A DNA stretch of 64,000 nt, taken from Platerodrilus igneus (taxonomy: Eukaryota; Arthropoda; Insecta; Coleoptera; Lycidae). Position numbers and translations under genes: made by a program. Numbering within the stretch: position 1 is the first letter of the stretch; the number at the start of each line of letters is the position of its first letter. Shown here in pieces: positions 23,331-36,496 of this stretch. The stretch lies in assembly GCA_036346225.1 (NCBI GenBank), contig JARFIW010001343.1:743326-807325 (forward strand), written 5' to 3'. The notes under the pieces are model-generated. The model saw only the letters and a program-made list of their open reading frames with translations, did no database searches and was not told where the DNA came from.

Positions 23331-25600
23331 GGCCTAGCTTTACTAGCTTGACTAGCTTGACTAGCTTGACTAGCTTGACTAGCTTGACTAGCTTGACTAG
23401 CTTGACTAGCTTGACTAGCTTGACTAGCTTGACTAGCTTGACTAGCTTGACTAGCTTGACTAGCTTGACTAGCTTGACTAGCTTGACTAGCTTGACTAGC
23501 TTGACTAGCTTGACTAGCTTGACTAGCTTGACTAGCTTGACTATCCCGACTAGCTTGACTAGATTGACTAGCTTGACTAACTCGATTAACTTGACTAACT
23601 TGGTTAACTTGACTAACTTGACTAACTTGACTAACTTGACTAACACGGCTAACTTGACTAACTTGACTAGCTTGACTAGCTTGAGTAGCTTGATTAGCTT
23701 AACTAGCTTGACTAGCTTGATTCGCTTGACTAGCTTGACTAGCTTGATTAGCTTGACTAGCTTGACTAGCGTGACTAGCTTGACTAGCTTGACTAGCTTG
23801 ACTAGCTTGACCAGCTTGACTAACTTGACTAGCTTGACTAGCTTGACTAACTTGACTAGCTTGACTAGCTTGACTAGCTTGACTAGCTTGAATATCTCGA
23901 CTAGTTTGACTAGATTGACTAGTTTGACTAGATTGACTAGTTTGACTAACTTGACTAACTTGAATAACTTGACTAACATGACTAACTTGACTAACTAGAC
24001 TAACTTGACTAACTTGACTAACTTGACTAGCTTGACTAGCTTGACTAGCTTGACTAGATTGACTAGCTTGACTAGCTTGACTGGCTTAACTGGCTTGACT
24101 AGCTTGACTAACTTGACTAGCTTGACTAGCTTGACTAGCTAGACTAGCTAGACTAGCTTGACTAGCTTGACTAGCTTGACTAACTGGCCTAGCTTTACTA
24201 GCTTGACTAGCTTGACTAGCTTGACTAGCTTGACTAGCTTGACTAGCTTGACTAGCTTGACTAGCTTGACTAGCTTGACTAGCTTGACTAGCTTGACTAG
24301 CTTGACTATCTCGACTAGCTTCACTAGATTGACCAGCTTGACCAACTCGATTAACTTGACTAACTTGGTTAACTTGACTAACTTGACTAACTTGACTAAC
24401 TTGACTAACACGGCTAACTTGACTAACTTGACTAGCTTGACTAGCTTGAGTAGCTTGATTAGCTTAACTAGCTTGACTAGCTTGATTCGCTTGACTAGCT
24501 TGACTAGCTTGATTAGCTTGACTAGCTTGACTAGCGTGACTAGCTTGACTAGCTTGACTAGCTTGACCAGCTTGACTAACTTGACTAGCTTGACTAACTT
24601 GATTAGCTTGACTAGCTTGACTAGCTTGAATATCTCGACTAGTTTGACTAGATTGACTAGTTTGACTAGATTGACTAGTTTGACTAGATTGACTAGTTTG
24701 ACTAACTTGACTAACTTGAATAACTTGACCAACATGACCAACTTGACCAACCAGACCAACTTGACCAACTTGACCAACTGGACCAACTTGACCAACTTGA
24801 CTAACTTGACTAGCTTGACTAGCTTGACTAGCTTGACCAGCTTGACCAGCTTGACTAGCTTGACTAGCTTGACCAGCTTGACCAGCTTGACCAGCTTGAC
24901 CAGCTTGACCAGCTTGACTAGCTTGACCAGCTTGACCAGCTTGACCTAGTTTGACCAGCTTGACCAACTTGACCAACTTGACCAACATGACCAACTTGAC
25001 CAACTTGACTAGCTTGACTAGCTGGACTAGCAGACCAGCCAGACTAGCTTGACCAGCTTGACAGCTTGACTAACTGGCCTAGCTTTACTAGCTTGACTAG
25101 CTTGACTAGCTTGACTAGCTTGACTAGCTTGACTAGCTTGACTAGCTTGACACTTGACCAGCTTGACCAGCTTGACCAGCTTGACTATCCCGACCAGCTT
25201 GACCAGATTGACCAGCTTGACCAACTCGATTAACTTGACCAACTTGGTTAACTTGACCAACTTGACCAACTTGACCAACTTGACTAACACGGCTAACTTG
25301 ACTAACTTGACTAGCTTGACTAGCTTGAGTAGCTTGATTAGCTTAACTAGCTTGACTAGCTTGATTCGCTTGACTAGCTTGACTAGCTTGATTAGCTTGA
25401 CTAGCTTGACTAGTGTGACTAGCTTGACTAGCTTGACTAGCTTGACCAGCTTGACTAACTTGACTAGCTTGACTAGCTTGACTAACTTGACTAGCTTGAC
25501 TAGCTTGACTAGCTTGAATATCTCGACTAGTTTGACTAGATTGACTAGTTTGACTAGATTGACTAGTTTGACTAACTTGACCAACTTGAATCAACCTGAC
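23331..25600. repeat. Higher-order repeat block, about 0.77-0.88 kb units
   Basis: Three successive units share an ordered set of rare 9-mers: GGCCTAGCTTT, then ATCCCGAC or ATCTCGAC, AACTCGATTAAC, AACACGGCTAAC, and GAATATCTCG. The ACGGCTAAC marker falls at 23645, 24410 and 25289, giving spacings of 765 and 879. Array 2 has the same order with markers at 50713 and 51453 (spacing 740). Unit length varies by the number of plain 9-mers between markers. Confidence 0.85.
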
Positions 25601-27049
25601 CAACATGACCAACTTGACCAACCAGACCAACTTGACCAACTTGACTAACTTGACTAGCTTGACTAGCTTGACTAGCTTGACTAGATTGACTAGCTTGACT
25701 AGCTTGACTAGCTTAACTGGCTTGACTAGCTTGACTAACTTGACTAACTTGACTAACATGACTAACATGACTAATTTGACTAACTTGACTAGCTTGACTA
25801 GCTTGACTAGCTTGACTAGCTTGACTAGCTTGACTAGCTTGACTAACTTGACTAGCTGGACTAGCTTGACTAGCTTGACTAGCTTGACTAGCTTGACTAG
25901 CTTGACTAGCTTGACTAACTTGACTAACTTGACTAACTTAACTAACATGACTGACATGACTAACTTGACTAACTTGACTAACTTGACTAACTTGACTAAC
26001 TTGACTATCTTGACTACCTCGACTAGCTGGACTAGATTGACTAGCTTCACTAACTTGACTAACTTGACTAACTTGACTAACCTGAATAACCTGACACCTG
26101 ACCAACCTGACTAACCTGACGAGCCTGACTAGCTTGAATAGCTTGACTAGCTTGACTAACTTGCTTAACTTGCTTAACTTGACTAACTTGACTAGCTTGA
26201 CTAACTTGACTAACTTGACTAACTGGACTAGCTTGACTAGCTTGACCAGCTTGACCAGCTTGACTAGCTATACTAGCTCGACTAGTTCAACTAGCTCGAC
26301 TAGCCCGACTAGCTCGACTAGCCCGACTAGCTTGACTAACTTGACTAACTTGACTAACTTGACTAACTTTACTAACATGACTAACTTGACTAGCTTGACT
26401 AGCTTGACTAGCTTGACTAGCTTGACTAGCTTAATTAGCTTGACTAGCTTGACTAGCCTGACTAACCTGACTACCCTAATTAAGCTGACTAACCTGACTA
26501 GCCTGACTAACATGACTAACCTGACTAATCTGACTAGCCTAACTAATCTGACTAGCTTCACCAGCTTGACTAGCTTGACTAGCTTGACTAGCCTGACTAG
26601 CTTGACCAGCTTGACTAGATTAACTAGCTTGACTAGCTTGACTAGCTTGACTAGCTTGACTAGCTTGACTAGCTTGACTATCACGACTAGCTTGACTAGA
26701 TTGACTAGCTTGCTTGACTGACTTGACTAACCTGACTAACCTGACTATTCTGACTAGCCTAACTAGCCTGACTAGCTTGACTAGCTTGACTAGCTTGATT
26801 AGCTTGATTAGCTTAACCAGCTTGACTAGCTTCACTAGCTTGACTAGCTTGCCTAGCTTGACTAGCTTGACTAGCATGCCTAGCTTGACTAACTTGACTA
26901 ACTTGACTAAATTAACTAACATGACTAACTTGACTAGCTTGACTAGCTTGACTGGCTTGACAAACTTGACTAACCTGACTAAGCTGACTAACCTGCACTG
27001 ACACCTTACTATTATCCCTTGACTCAACCTGACTTAACCTGACTATCCT

Positions 27050-29250
27050 GACCAACCTGACTAACCTGACTAGACGTGACCAGCTTGACTAGCTTGACTA
27101 GCTTGACTAGCTTGACTAGCTTGCTTAACTTGACTAACTTGACTAACTTGACTAACTTGACTAGTTTGACTAGCTTGACTAGCTTGACTAGCTTGACTAG
27201 CTTGACTAGCTTGACTAGCTTGACTAGCTTGACTAGCTTGACTAGCTTGACTAGCTTAACTAGCTTGACTAGCTGGACTAGCTGGACTAGCAGGACTAGT
27301 TTGACTATTTTGACTAGCTTGATTAGATTGACTAGCTTGACTGGCTTAACTAGCTTGACTAGCTTGACTAGCTTGACCAACTTGACTAAATTGTCTAACT
27401 GGACTAGCTTGACTAGCTTGACTATCATGACTAGCTTGACTAGCTTGACTAGCTTGACTAGCTTGACTAACTTGACTAACTTGACTAACTTGACTAACTT
27501 GACTAACATGACTAACATGACTAACTTGACTAACTTGACTAACTTGACCAACTTGACTATCTTGACTAGCTTGACTAGCTTGACTAGCTTGACTAGCTTG
27601 ACTAGCTTGACTAGCTTGACTAGCTTGACTAGCTTGACTAGCTTGACTAGCTTGTCTAGCTTGACTAGCTTGACTAGCTGGACTAGCTAGACTATCTAGA
27701 CTAGCTTGACCAGCTTGACCAGATTAACTAGCATGAGTAGTTTGACTAGCTTGACTAGCTTGACTAGCTTGACTAGCTTGACTAGCTTGACTAGCTTGAC
27801 TAGCTTGACTAGCTTGAGTAACTTGATTAACTTGGTTAACTTGACTAACTTGACTAACTTGACTAACTTGACTAACTTGACTAACTTGACTAACTTGACC
27901 ACTAACACGGCTAACTTGACTAACTTGACTAGCTTGACCAGCTTGACTAGCTTCACCAACCTGACCAACTTGACCTAGCTTGACTAGCTTGAGTAGCTTG
28001 ACCAGCTTGACCAGCTTGACTAGCTTGATTAGCTTGACCAGCTTGACCAGCTTGACTAGCTTGACCAGCCAGACTATCCTCGACCAGCTTGACCTTGACT
28101 ATGACCAGCTTCGACCAACTCTGACTGCAACTTGACCAACTTGACCAACTTGACTAGCTTGACCAGCTTGACTAGCTTGACTAGCTAGACTAGCTTGACC
28201 TAGCTTGACCAGCTTGACCAGCCTGACCAGCCTACAACTAATCTGACTATCTGACCAGCTGACCAGCTCGACCAGCTTGATTAGCTTGACCAGCTTGACC
28301 AGCTTGACCAGCTTGACCAGCTTGATTAGCTTGACCTAGCTGACCTTGACCATGCCATTGCCAGCTTGACCAGACTTGACCAGCTAGACTATCTCGACTA
28401 TCTCGACCAGCCTACTGACCAGCTCGACCAGCTTGACCAGCTTGACCAGCTTGACCAGCTTGACCAGCTTGACTAGCTCTGACCATGCTCTGACCACTGA
28501 CCAGCTTGACTAGATTGACTAGATTGACTAGCTTGACTAACTTGACTAACTTGACTAACTTGACTAACTTGACTAACCTGACTAACCTGACTAACTTGAC
28601 TAACCTGATCAACCTGACTAACCCGACTAGCCTGACTAGCCTGACTACCTTGACTAGCTTGACTAGCTTGACTAACTTGCTTAACTTGACTAAATTGACT
28701 AACTTGACTAACTTGACTAACTTGACTAACTTGACTAGTTTGACTAGCTTAACTAGCATGACTAGCTTGACTAGCTTGACTAGCTTGACTAGCTGGACTA
28801 GCTGGACTAGCTTGACTATTTTGATTAGATTGACTAGCTTGACTAGCTTGGTTAGCTTGGTTAGCTTGGCTAGCTTGACTAGCTTGACTAGCTTGACTAG
28901 CTTGACTAGCTTGACTAGCTTGACTAGCTTGACTAGCTTGACTAGCTTGACTAGCTGGACTAGCTGGACTAGTTTGACTATTTTGACTAGCTTGACTAGC
29001 TTGACTAGCTGATTAACTTGACTAACTTGACATAGCTGGACTAGCTTGACTATCTTTATTAGCTTGGCTAGCTTGACTAGCTTGACTAACTTGACTAACT
29101 TGACTAACTTAAATAACTTGACTAACTTGACTAGTTTGACTAGCTTGACCAGCTTGACTAGCTTGACTAGCTTAACTAGCTTGACGAGCTGGACTAGCTG
29201 GATTAGCTGGACCACTGCTACTGGACCTAGCTTGACCATTGCTTGACCAT
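27050..29250. repeat. Macro-repeat copy 1 within array 1 (partner 31210-33400)
   Basis: A block of about 2.2 kb is repeated about 4.14-4.19 kb further right. Marker pairs: 27291/31427, 27424/31560, 27731/31872, 27907/32065, 28821/33011 and 29181/33343. Edges are approximate. Confidence 0.78.
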
Positions 29251-31209
29251 TGCTTGACTTGCTTGACTACTTGACAACTAGCTTGACTAGCTTGACCAGA
29301 CTTGACCAGCTTTACTAGCTTGACCAGCTTGACCAGCTCTGACCAGCCTTGACCAGCTTGACCAACTTGACCAAACCTGACCAACCTGACTAAATTGACT
29401 AACTGGACTAGCTTGACCAGCTTGACTAGCTGGACTAGCTTGACTAGCTTGACTAGCATGACTAGCTTGACTAGCTTGACTAGCTTGACTAACTTGACCA
29501 ACCTTGACCAACTTGACCAACATGACCAACTTGACCAACTTGACCAACCTGACCAACTCTGACCAACTTGACCAACTTGACTAACTTGACCAACCTTGAC
29601 TACTTGACCAGCTTGACCAACTTGACACTAACTGGACCAGACTGGACCAGACTTGACCAGCTTGACTAGCTTGACCAGCTTGACTAGCTTGACTAGACTT
29701 GACCAGCTTGACCAGCTTGACCAGCTTGACTTGCAGCTTGACTAGCTTGACTAGCTCTAGACTAGCTTGACTAGCTTGACTAGCTTGACTAGCTTGACTA
29801 GCTTGACTAGCTTGACCAGCTTGACAGCTTGACAGCTTGACTAGCTTGACCTGACCAGCTTGACTACTTGACCAGCTTGACCAGCTTGACCAGCTTGACC
29901 AACTTGACCAAGCTTGACCAATAGCTTGACCAGCTTGACTAAGCTTGACCAGCTTGACCAGCTTGGATACTCGACCAGCTTGACTAACTTGACCAACTTG
30001 ACCAACCATGACCAACTTGACCAACTGGACCAACTTGACTAACCTTGACTAACCTTGACCACTTGACTAACCTGACCAGCTGGACCAGCTTGACTAGCTT
30101 GACCAACCTTGACCCTAACTTGACCTAACTTGACTAACCTTGACATACCTTGACACTTGACCAACCTGACTAACCTGACGACCTGACAGCTTGATAGCTT
30201 GACCAGCTTGACCAGCTTAGCTTAACCAGCTTGACTTAACTTGACCAAGCTTGACCAGCTTGACTAACTTGACTAACTTGACTAACTGGACTAGCTTGAC
30301 TAGCTTGACCAGCTTGACCAGCTTGACTAGCCTATACTGCAGCTCGACTAGTTCAACTAGCTCGACCAGCCTGACTAGCTCTGACCAGCCCGACCACGCC
30401 TTAACCAACTGACCAACTTGACCAACTTGACCAACTTACTAACATGACCAACTTGACTAGCTTGACACTGACAGCTTGACTAGCTTGACCAGCTTAATTA
30501 GCTTGACCAGCTTGACCAGCCTGACTAACTCTGACTACTGCCAGATTACAGCTGACCAACCTGACTAGCCTTGACCAACATGACTAACCTGACTAGACTC
30601 TGACTAGCCTGAACTAATCTGACCAGCTTCACCAGCTTGACTATGCTTGACCTAGCTTGACTAGCACTGACTAACTTGATACCAGCTTGACTAGATTAAC
30701 CTAGCTTGACCTAGCTTGACTAGCTTGACTAGCTTGACCAGCTTGACCAGCTTGACTCAGCTTAACCTGACTACTCATACTGACCAGCTTGACTAGATTG
30801 ACCAGCTTGACCTATACTTGACTGACTTGACTAGCTGACGCTGACTAACCTGACTATTGACAGCTTGACTAGCTTGCTCAACTAGCCACTTGACTTACGC
30901 TTGACTAGCTTGACTAGCTTGATTAGCTTGACTAGCTTAACCAGCTTGACTAGCTTCGACTAGCTTGACTAGCTTGCCAGCTTGACCAGCTTGACTAGCA
31001 TGCCCTAGCTTGACTCAACTTGACCAACTTGACCAGGACAGTTAACTAACATGACTAACTTGACTAGCTTGACTAGCTTCACTAACTTGACTAACTTGAC
31101 TAACCTGACTAACCTGACTAACCTGACTAACCTGAATATCCTGACCAACCTGACTAACCTGACTATCCTGACCAACCTGACTAACCTGACTAACGTGACC
31201 AGCTTGACT

Positions 31210-33400
31210 AGCTTGACATAGACTTGACCAGCTTGACCAGCTTACCATGACACTGACTAACTTGACCAACTTGACACTTGACTAACTTGACCAACTTGAC
31301 TAACGTACTTACGACTAGTTTGACTAGCTTGACTAGCTTGACTAGCTTGACTAGCTTGACTAGCTTGACTAGCTTGACTAGCTTGGCTAGCTTAACTAGC
31401 TTGACTAGCTGGACTAGCTGGACTAGCAGGACTAGTTTGACTATTTTGACTAGCTTGATTAGATTGACTAGCTTGACTGGCTTAACTAGCTTGACTAGCT
31501 TGACTAGCTTGACCAACTTGACTAAATTGTCTAACTGGACTAGCTTGACTAGCTTGACTATCATGACTAGCTTGACTAGCTTGACTAGCTTGACTAACTT
31601 GACTAACTTGACTAACTTCACTAACATGACTAACATGACTAACATGACTAACTTGACTAACTTGACTAACTTGACCAACTTGACCAACTACTGACTACTT
31701 CTTGACCAGCTTGACTAGCTTGACTCAGCTTGGACTAGCTTGACTAGCTTGACAGCTTGACCAGCTTGACTAGCTTGACTAGCTTGACTGGCTTGTCTAG
31801 CTTGACTAGCTTGACTAGCTTGACTAGCTAGACTATCTAGACTAGCTTGACCAGCTTGACCAGATTAACTAGCATGAGTAGTTTGACTAGCTTGACTAGC
31901 TTGACTAGCTTGACTAGCTTGACTAGCTTGACTAGCTTGACTAGCTTGACTAGCTTGACTAGCTTGACCAGCTTGAGCAACCTGACTTAACTTACTAACT
32001 TGACCAACTCTGACCTAACTTGACCAACTTGACCAACTTGACTAACTTGACTAACTTGACTAACACGGCTAACTTGACTAACTTGACTAGCTTAACTAGC
32101 TTAACTAGCTTTACTAGCTTCACTAACTTGACTAACTTGACTAGCTTGACTAGCTTGAGTAGCTTGACTAGCTTGACTAGCTTGACTAGCTTGATTAGCT
32201 TGACTAGCTTGACTAGCTTGACTAGCTTGACTAGCTAGACTATCTCGACTAGCTTGACTTGATTGACTAGCTTCACTAACTTGAGTAACTTGACTAACTT
32301 GACTAACTTGACTAGCTTGACTAGCTTGACTAGCTTGACTAGCTAGACTAGCTTGACTAGCTTGACTAGCTTGACTAGCTAGACTAGCTAGACTATCTCG
32401 ACTATCTCGACTAGCTCGACTAGCTCGACTAGCTTGACTAGCTTGACTAGCTTGACTAGCTTGACTAGCTTGACTAGCTTGATTAGCTTGACTAGCTTGA
32501 CTAGCTTGTCTAGCTTGACTAGCTTGACTAGCTAGACTATCTCGACTATCTCGACTAGCTCGACTAGCTCGACTAGCTTGACTAGCTTGACTAGCTTGAC
32601 TAGCTTGACTAGCTTGACTAGCTTGACTAGCTAGACTATCTCGACTAGCTTGACCAGATTGACCAGATTGACCAGCTTGACCAACTTGACCAACTTGACC
32701 AACCTTGACCAACCGTGACCAACTTGACTTAACCTGAAACTAACCTGACCTATTATCTTGACTCAACCTGATCAACCTAAGAAAACAATAAACCCGACCA
32801 GCCTAAGACTAGCCTGAACTACAAACTTGACAACTATGACCTAAGCTTGACAAACTGAACTTGACATTAAACTTGACAAATTGACTAAACGGTTGACTGA
32901 ACTTGACTAACTTGACTAACTTGACTAGTTTGACTAGCTTAACTAGCATGACTAGCTTGACTAGCTTGACTAGCTTGACTAGCTGGACTAGCTGGACTAG
33001 CTTGACTATTTTGATTAGATTGACTAGCTTGACTAGCTTGGTTAGCTTGGTTAGCTTGACTAGCTTGACTAGCTTGACTAGCTTGACTAGCTTGACTAGC
33101 TTGACTAGCTTGACTAGCTGGACTAGCTGGACTAGTTTGACTATTTTGACTAGCTTGACTAGCTTGACTAGCTGATTAACTTGACTAACTTGACTAGCTG
33201 GACTAGCTTGACTAGCTTTATTAGCTTGGCTAGCTTGACTAGCTTGACTAACTTGACTAACTTGACTAACTTAAATAACTTGACTAACTTGACTAGTTTG
33301 ACTAGCTTGACCAGCTTGACTAGCTTGACTAGCTTAACTAGCTTGACGAGCTGGACTAGCTGGACTAGCTGAACTAGCTGGACTAGTTTGACTATTTTGA
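31210..33400. repeat. Macro-repeat copy 2 within array 1 (partner 27050-29250)
   Basis: Second copy of the block above, in the same orientation and marker order. The offset drifts between 4136 and 4190 because copies gained or lost 9-mers. Confidence 0.78.
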
Positions 33401-34440
33401 CTATTTTGACTTGCTTGACTGATTGAATAGCTTGACTGCTTGACTAGATTGACTAGCTTTACTAGCTTGACTAGCTTGACTAGCTTGACTAGCTTGACTA
33501 GCTTGACTAACTTGACTAAATTGACTAACTTGATTAAATTGACTAACTGGACTTGCTTGACCAGCTTGACTAGCTGGACTAGCTTGACCATTACTCTGAC
33601 CAGCTTGACCATTGACACTGACCTAACTTGACTAACTTGACTAACTTGACTAACTTGACTAACTTGACTAACTTGACTAACTTGACTAACTTGACCAACT
33701 TGACTAACATGACTAACTGGACTAACTGGACTAACTTGACTAACTTGACTAACTTGACTAGCTTGACTAGTTTGACTAGATTGACTAGCTTGACTAGCTT
33801 GACTAGCTTGACTAGCTTGACTAGCTTGACTAGCTTGACTAGCTTGACTAGCTTGACTAGCTTGACTAGCTTGACTAGCTTGACTAGCTTGACTAGCTTG
33901 ACTAGCTTGACTAGCTTGACTAGCTTGACTAGCTTGACTAGCTTGACTAGCTTGACTAGCTTGACTAGCTTGACTAGCTTGACTAGCTTGACTAGCTTGA
34001 CTAGCTTGACCAGCTTGACTAGCTTAACTAGCTTGACTAGCTTGGATATCTCGACTAGCTTGACTAACTTGACTAACTTGACTAACATGACTAACTTGAC
34101 TAACTGGACTAACTTGACTAACTTGACTAACTTGACTAGCTTGACTAGCTTGACTAGCTTGACTAGCTTGACTAGCTTGACTAGCTTGACCAGCTTGACA
34201 GCTTGTACCAGCTTGACTAGCTTGACCAGCTTGACTAGCTTGACTAGCTTGACTAGCTTGACTAGCTTGACTAGCTTGACTAACTTGACTAACTTGACTA
34301 ACATGACTAACTTGACTAACTTGACTAGCTTGACTAGCTTGACTAGCTAGACTAGCTAGACTAGCTTGACTAGCTTGACTAGCTTGACTAACTGGCCTAG
34401 CTTTACTAGCTTGACTAGCTTGACTAGCTTGACTAGCTTG

Positions 34441-34444
34441 ACTA
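34441..34444. other. Candidate target duplication ACTA at LINE B 3' end
   Basis: ACTA ends array 1, and ACTA (50545-50548) begins array 2. Counting one of the two puts the satellite on both sides of LINE B into the same 9-bp register. A few bases of uncertainty remain because the target is repetitive. Confidence 0.6.
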
Positions 34445-35156
34445 TTATAATTTGAATTAGGGCCGCTACACTTGCGGCCACGTCCCCAATGCTCCACCCG
34501 GAGGTACTACATTGGGTTTAAACGCGAAAAATAGTCGTGCTCCTAATTTATTCTTACTTCATAGTTGATTCACCCTAAATAAAAACTAAATAAAAATCTA
34601 ACAAACCTAAAAATCTAACAAACCTAACAAACTCTAACAATCTAACAAACCTAAAAATCTGACAAAAACTGGAACAAAAACAAAACAAAAACTAAAAACA
34701 GGGTTGTAAATAATGGTATCCCTAGCGCTGACTTTCGAGTGTACCCGATCAACAAGCAAAAATGAGAGGGGGAGGGATCCGTAATACCGGAGAGCAGACG
34801 CCGGTTCTGCTTACCAGTGCGACCTGAAGGGTCGTCTTAAAACTATCCAAATCTAGCTAACTAATTTAAATCCATCCCTAGCTTTCCCTATCGTTTCCTA
34901 ACTGATTTACATTATGATTACAATCTTCGCAATTCTGCTCGTCCTTCCCAAATATATACTGCAACCAAAATGGCGACAGAACGTCAAACAAAACAAATAA
35001 GCCACATAATACATGCTATATATAAATAAATATAAAGTGTAAATATAAAATATAAATAAATATAATTATGTAAATATATAAATAAATGTTTAATAAGCGT
35101 TAAGCATATAGCAGTGCACAAAATAGCGAAAGCATCACCCTATTTATCAGGTGCAC
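34445..35156 (-). other. LINE B 3' UTR, distal part
   Basis: Terminal about 710 bases of the LINE, left of G3. The first about 370 bases have no counterpart in LINE A, where G1 removed them. Contains an imperfect short repeat of AAAATCTAACAAACCT (about 34590-34670), a G/C-rich stretch with an inverted GGCCGC...GCGGCC (about 34461-34478) close to the 3' end, and the A/T-rich tract at about 35023-35093. No coding sequence. Confidence 0.82.
35153..35156. other. Target-site duplication GCAC, left side of G3
   Basis: GCAC precedes the 5' LTR and recurs at 43846-43849 after the 3' LTR. LINE A has one uninterrupted GCAC at 7319-7322. Confidence 0.92.
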
Positions 35157-35853
35157 TGTTACGTGCAAACTGAATTTGCACTTTAACATTTTATGTTAAG
35201 TAGTTTTTTAATGTGCGGAAGCTTCCCGCCATAATTTTAAATACGCAAGACGCGCGAACATTTTTAAATGAACTGGGCGGGGCTTCCGGTACGTCACAAT
35301 AGTGCAATTGGCAAGTGTGAATTATCCCCATAGGGGTAAGGCAATGCTACAAAAGAGTAGGGAGTTCCGCGGTTCTCGCGCGGAAACGTGGCTTTTTTAC
35401 GCCTAACTTTGAAGTGAACAGTCGTGCCGGGTGTCGTGTTATCTTATTATGTAGATTTCCTTATCTTGAGTATCTTTCCTTAATTCCCTATTCCTGTCTT
35501 CCACTGCATATAGGAACGGAGATGACCCTGGAGCATCCCATGACCCCGAGATAATTTGGATGTCCAACTCTACCAGCAGCGATGCCGAGGTTACCGTGGC
35601 GTGATTTCCTGCCGGTTAACGGATCCTTCACGTGAGTAGATTATCTAATTTTTATTGTTTAAATTTTATGTACCTTCTCTTAATTATGGCGCAATATAAA
35701 TTATCAGTGACGTCATGTGTATCTTATGAACTTTGGTAATTGTATTACCGGCTTTTAAGAGCCATCTATCGCCATTTCAATGTACCAGAATCTAAGCGTA
35801 ACATTTTGTTAACTGCATTACCGACCAGGTAAAACTGTAAACGAAGTGTAGCA
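35157..35853 (+). repeat. 5' LTR of G3
   Basis: 697 bp; TGACGTCA palindrome at 35708-35715. Should drive transcription; no TATA box or AATAAA signal is obvious in the sense strand. Confidence 0.95.
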
Positions 35854-36496
35854 GATGGCGCCTTCAACCTGTTCAGGCTATGAACTTCAGGGCTTCTTCT
35901 TTGTTTTTAGGTTAGAATAATTTCCTTTATAAGGATACAATGCATTAATAGCTTCTTCACTTAAAGAACTTTACTTTTATTCATGTAAGTATTTACCTTA
36001 CCTTATGTCTTTAAATACAGTATTATAGAATTACCTATTAAAATATCTTTAGTTGCTTTCCTTAACTTTGAAAGGCCGTTTTTGAAACTTAAATACATCT
36101 TTATGTTACATTCTAAAATTGCATTATGGTTTATCTTTTACATGAAAATTAAGTGTTTAAAAACACTTGAGTGAAATAAATTGCTAGTATACCTTTTTAA
36201 GAAGTGTTTGACTATACGTTGTTGCCTTATAGGTTAAATAACATATCCTCTGCGCCCATTTTCCATTTTGGAAGGCTTGTCTGTCATTATCTATAAAATA
36301 TGTATTTAACTGAACATTGATTTCGTTTCCATATACCTTAAATGTGTTTCTTTGGTGTTATCGGTGACGTTCTAACAAGTTCTTACCTCTAAATATCGTA
36401 TCGTATTACCTTAAAGTAACTGTAACGTGTTTTTACCTTCTAACCTGCGTCAAAATCGCATATTTTTTATATTGTGTCTTGAATATTGTATTCATA
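35854..36496 (+). other. 5' leader of G3 with primer-binding-site candidate (35856-35873)
   Basis: TGGCGCC begins two bases after the LTR, as in G2. The remainder is A/T-rich leader without a notable open frame, ending at the gag ATG. Confidence 0.75.

Larger units (their letters stand above)
22698..34444. repeat. 9-bp satellite array 1, consensus TTGACTAGC
   Basis: About 11.7 kb of tandem 9-mers. Main variants are TTGACTAGC, TTGACTAAC, TTGACCAGC and TTGACCAAC, with rarer units (TTGATTAGC, TAGACTAGC, TTGACTATT, CTGACTAAC). The unit is three codons long, so one plus-strand frame (LTS) and two minus-strand frames (LVK, ASQ) stay open for hundreds of codons without being genes. Rare variants recur in fixed order, giving higher-order units (see separate entries). 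Parts, especially about 27.95-28.5 kb and 29.2-31.3 kb, have many indels. A disrupted stretch at about 32740-32905 holds few clean units. Flanked left by the LINE A 5' end and right by the LINE B 3' end. Confidence 0.97.

Noticed and set aside
22698..34444. Canonical telomere repeat (TTAGG, TTAGGG or known hymenopteran and beetle variants)
   Set aside because: None of these motifs forms a tandem run in the window. The 9-mer has no G-rich strand, so telomerase origin cannot be claimed from sequence.
22516..34497. Very long open frames (up to 487 codons) of LTS, LVK or ASQ repeats on both strands of array 1
   Set aside because: A 9-bp unit is exactly three codons, so any frame without a stop in one unit stays open. 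The frames change register at each indel, overlap on both strands, and run over LINE/satellite borders. No sign of a gene.
36479..36496. Earlier gag start upstream of MNVSHL
   Set aside because: The upstream codon is TTG in G3, and the upstream frame in G2 is not conserved. The ATG at 36497 (17433 in G2) is common to both.
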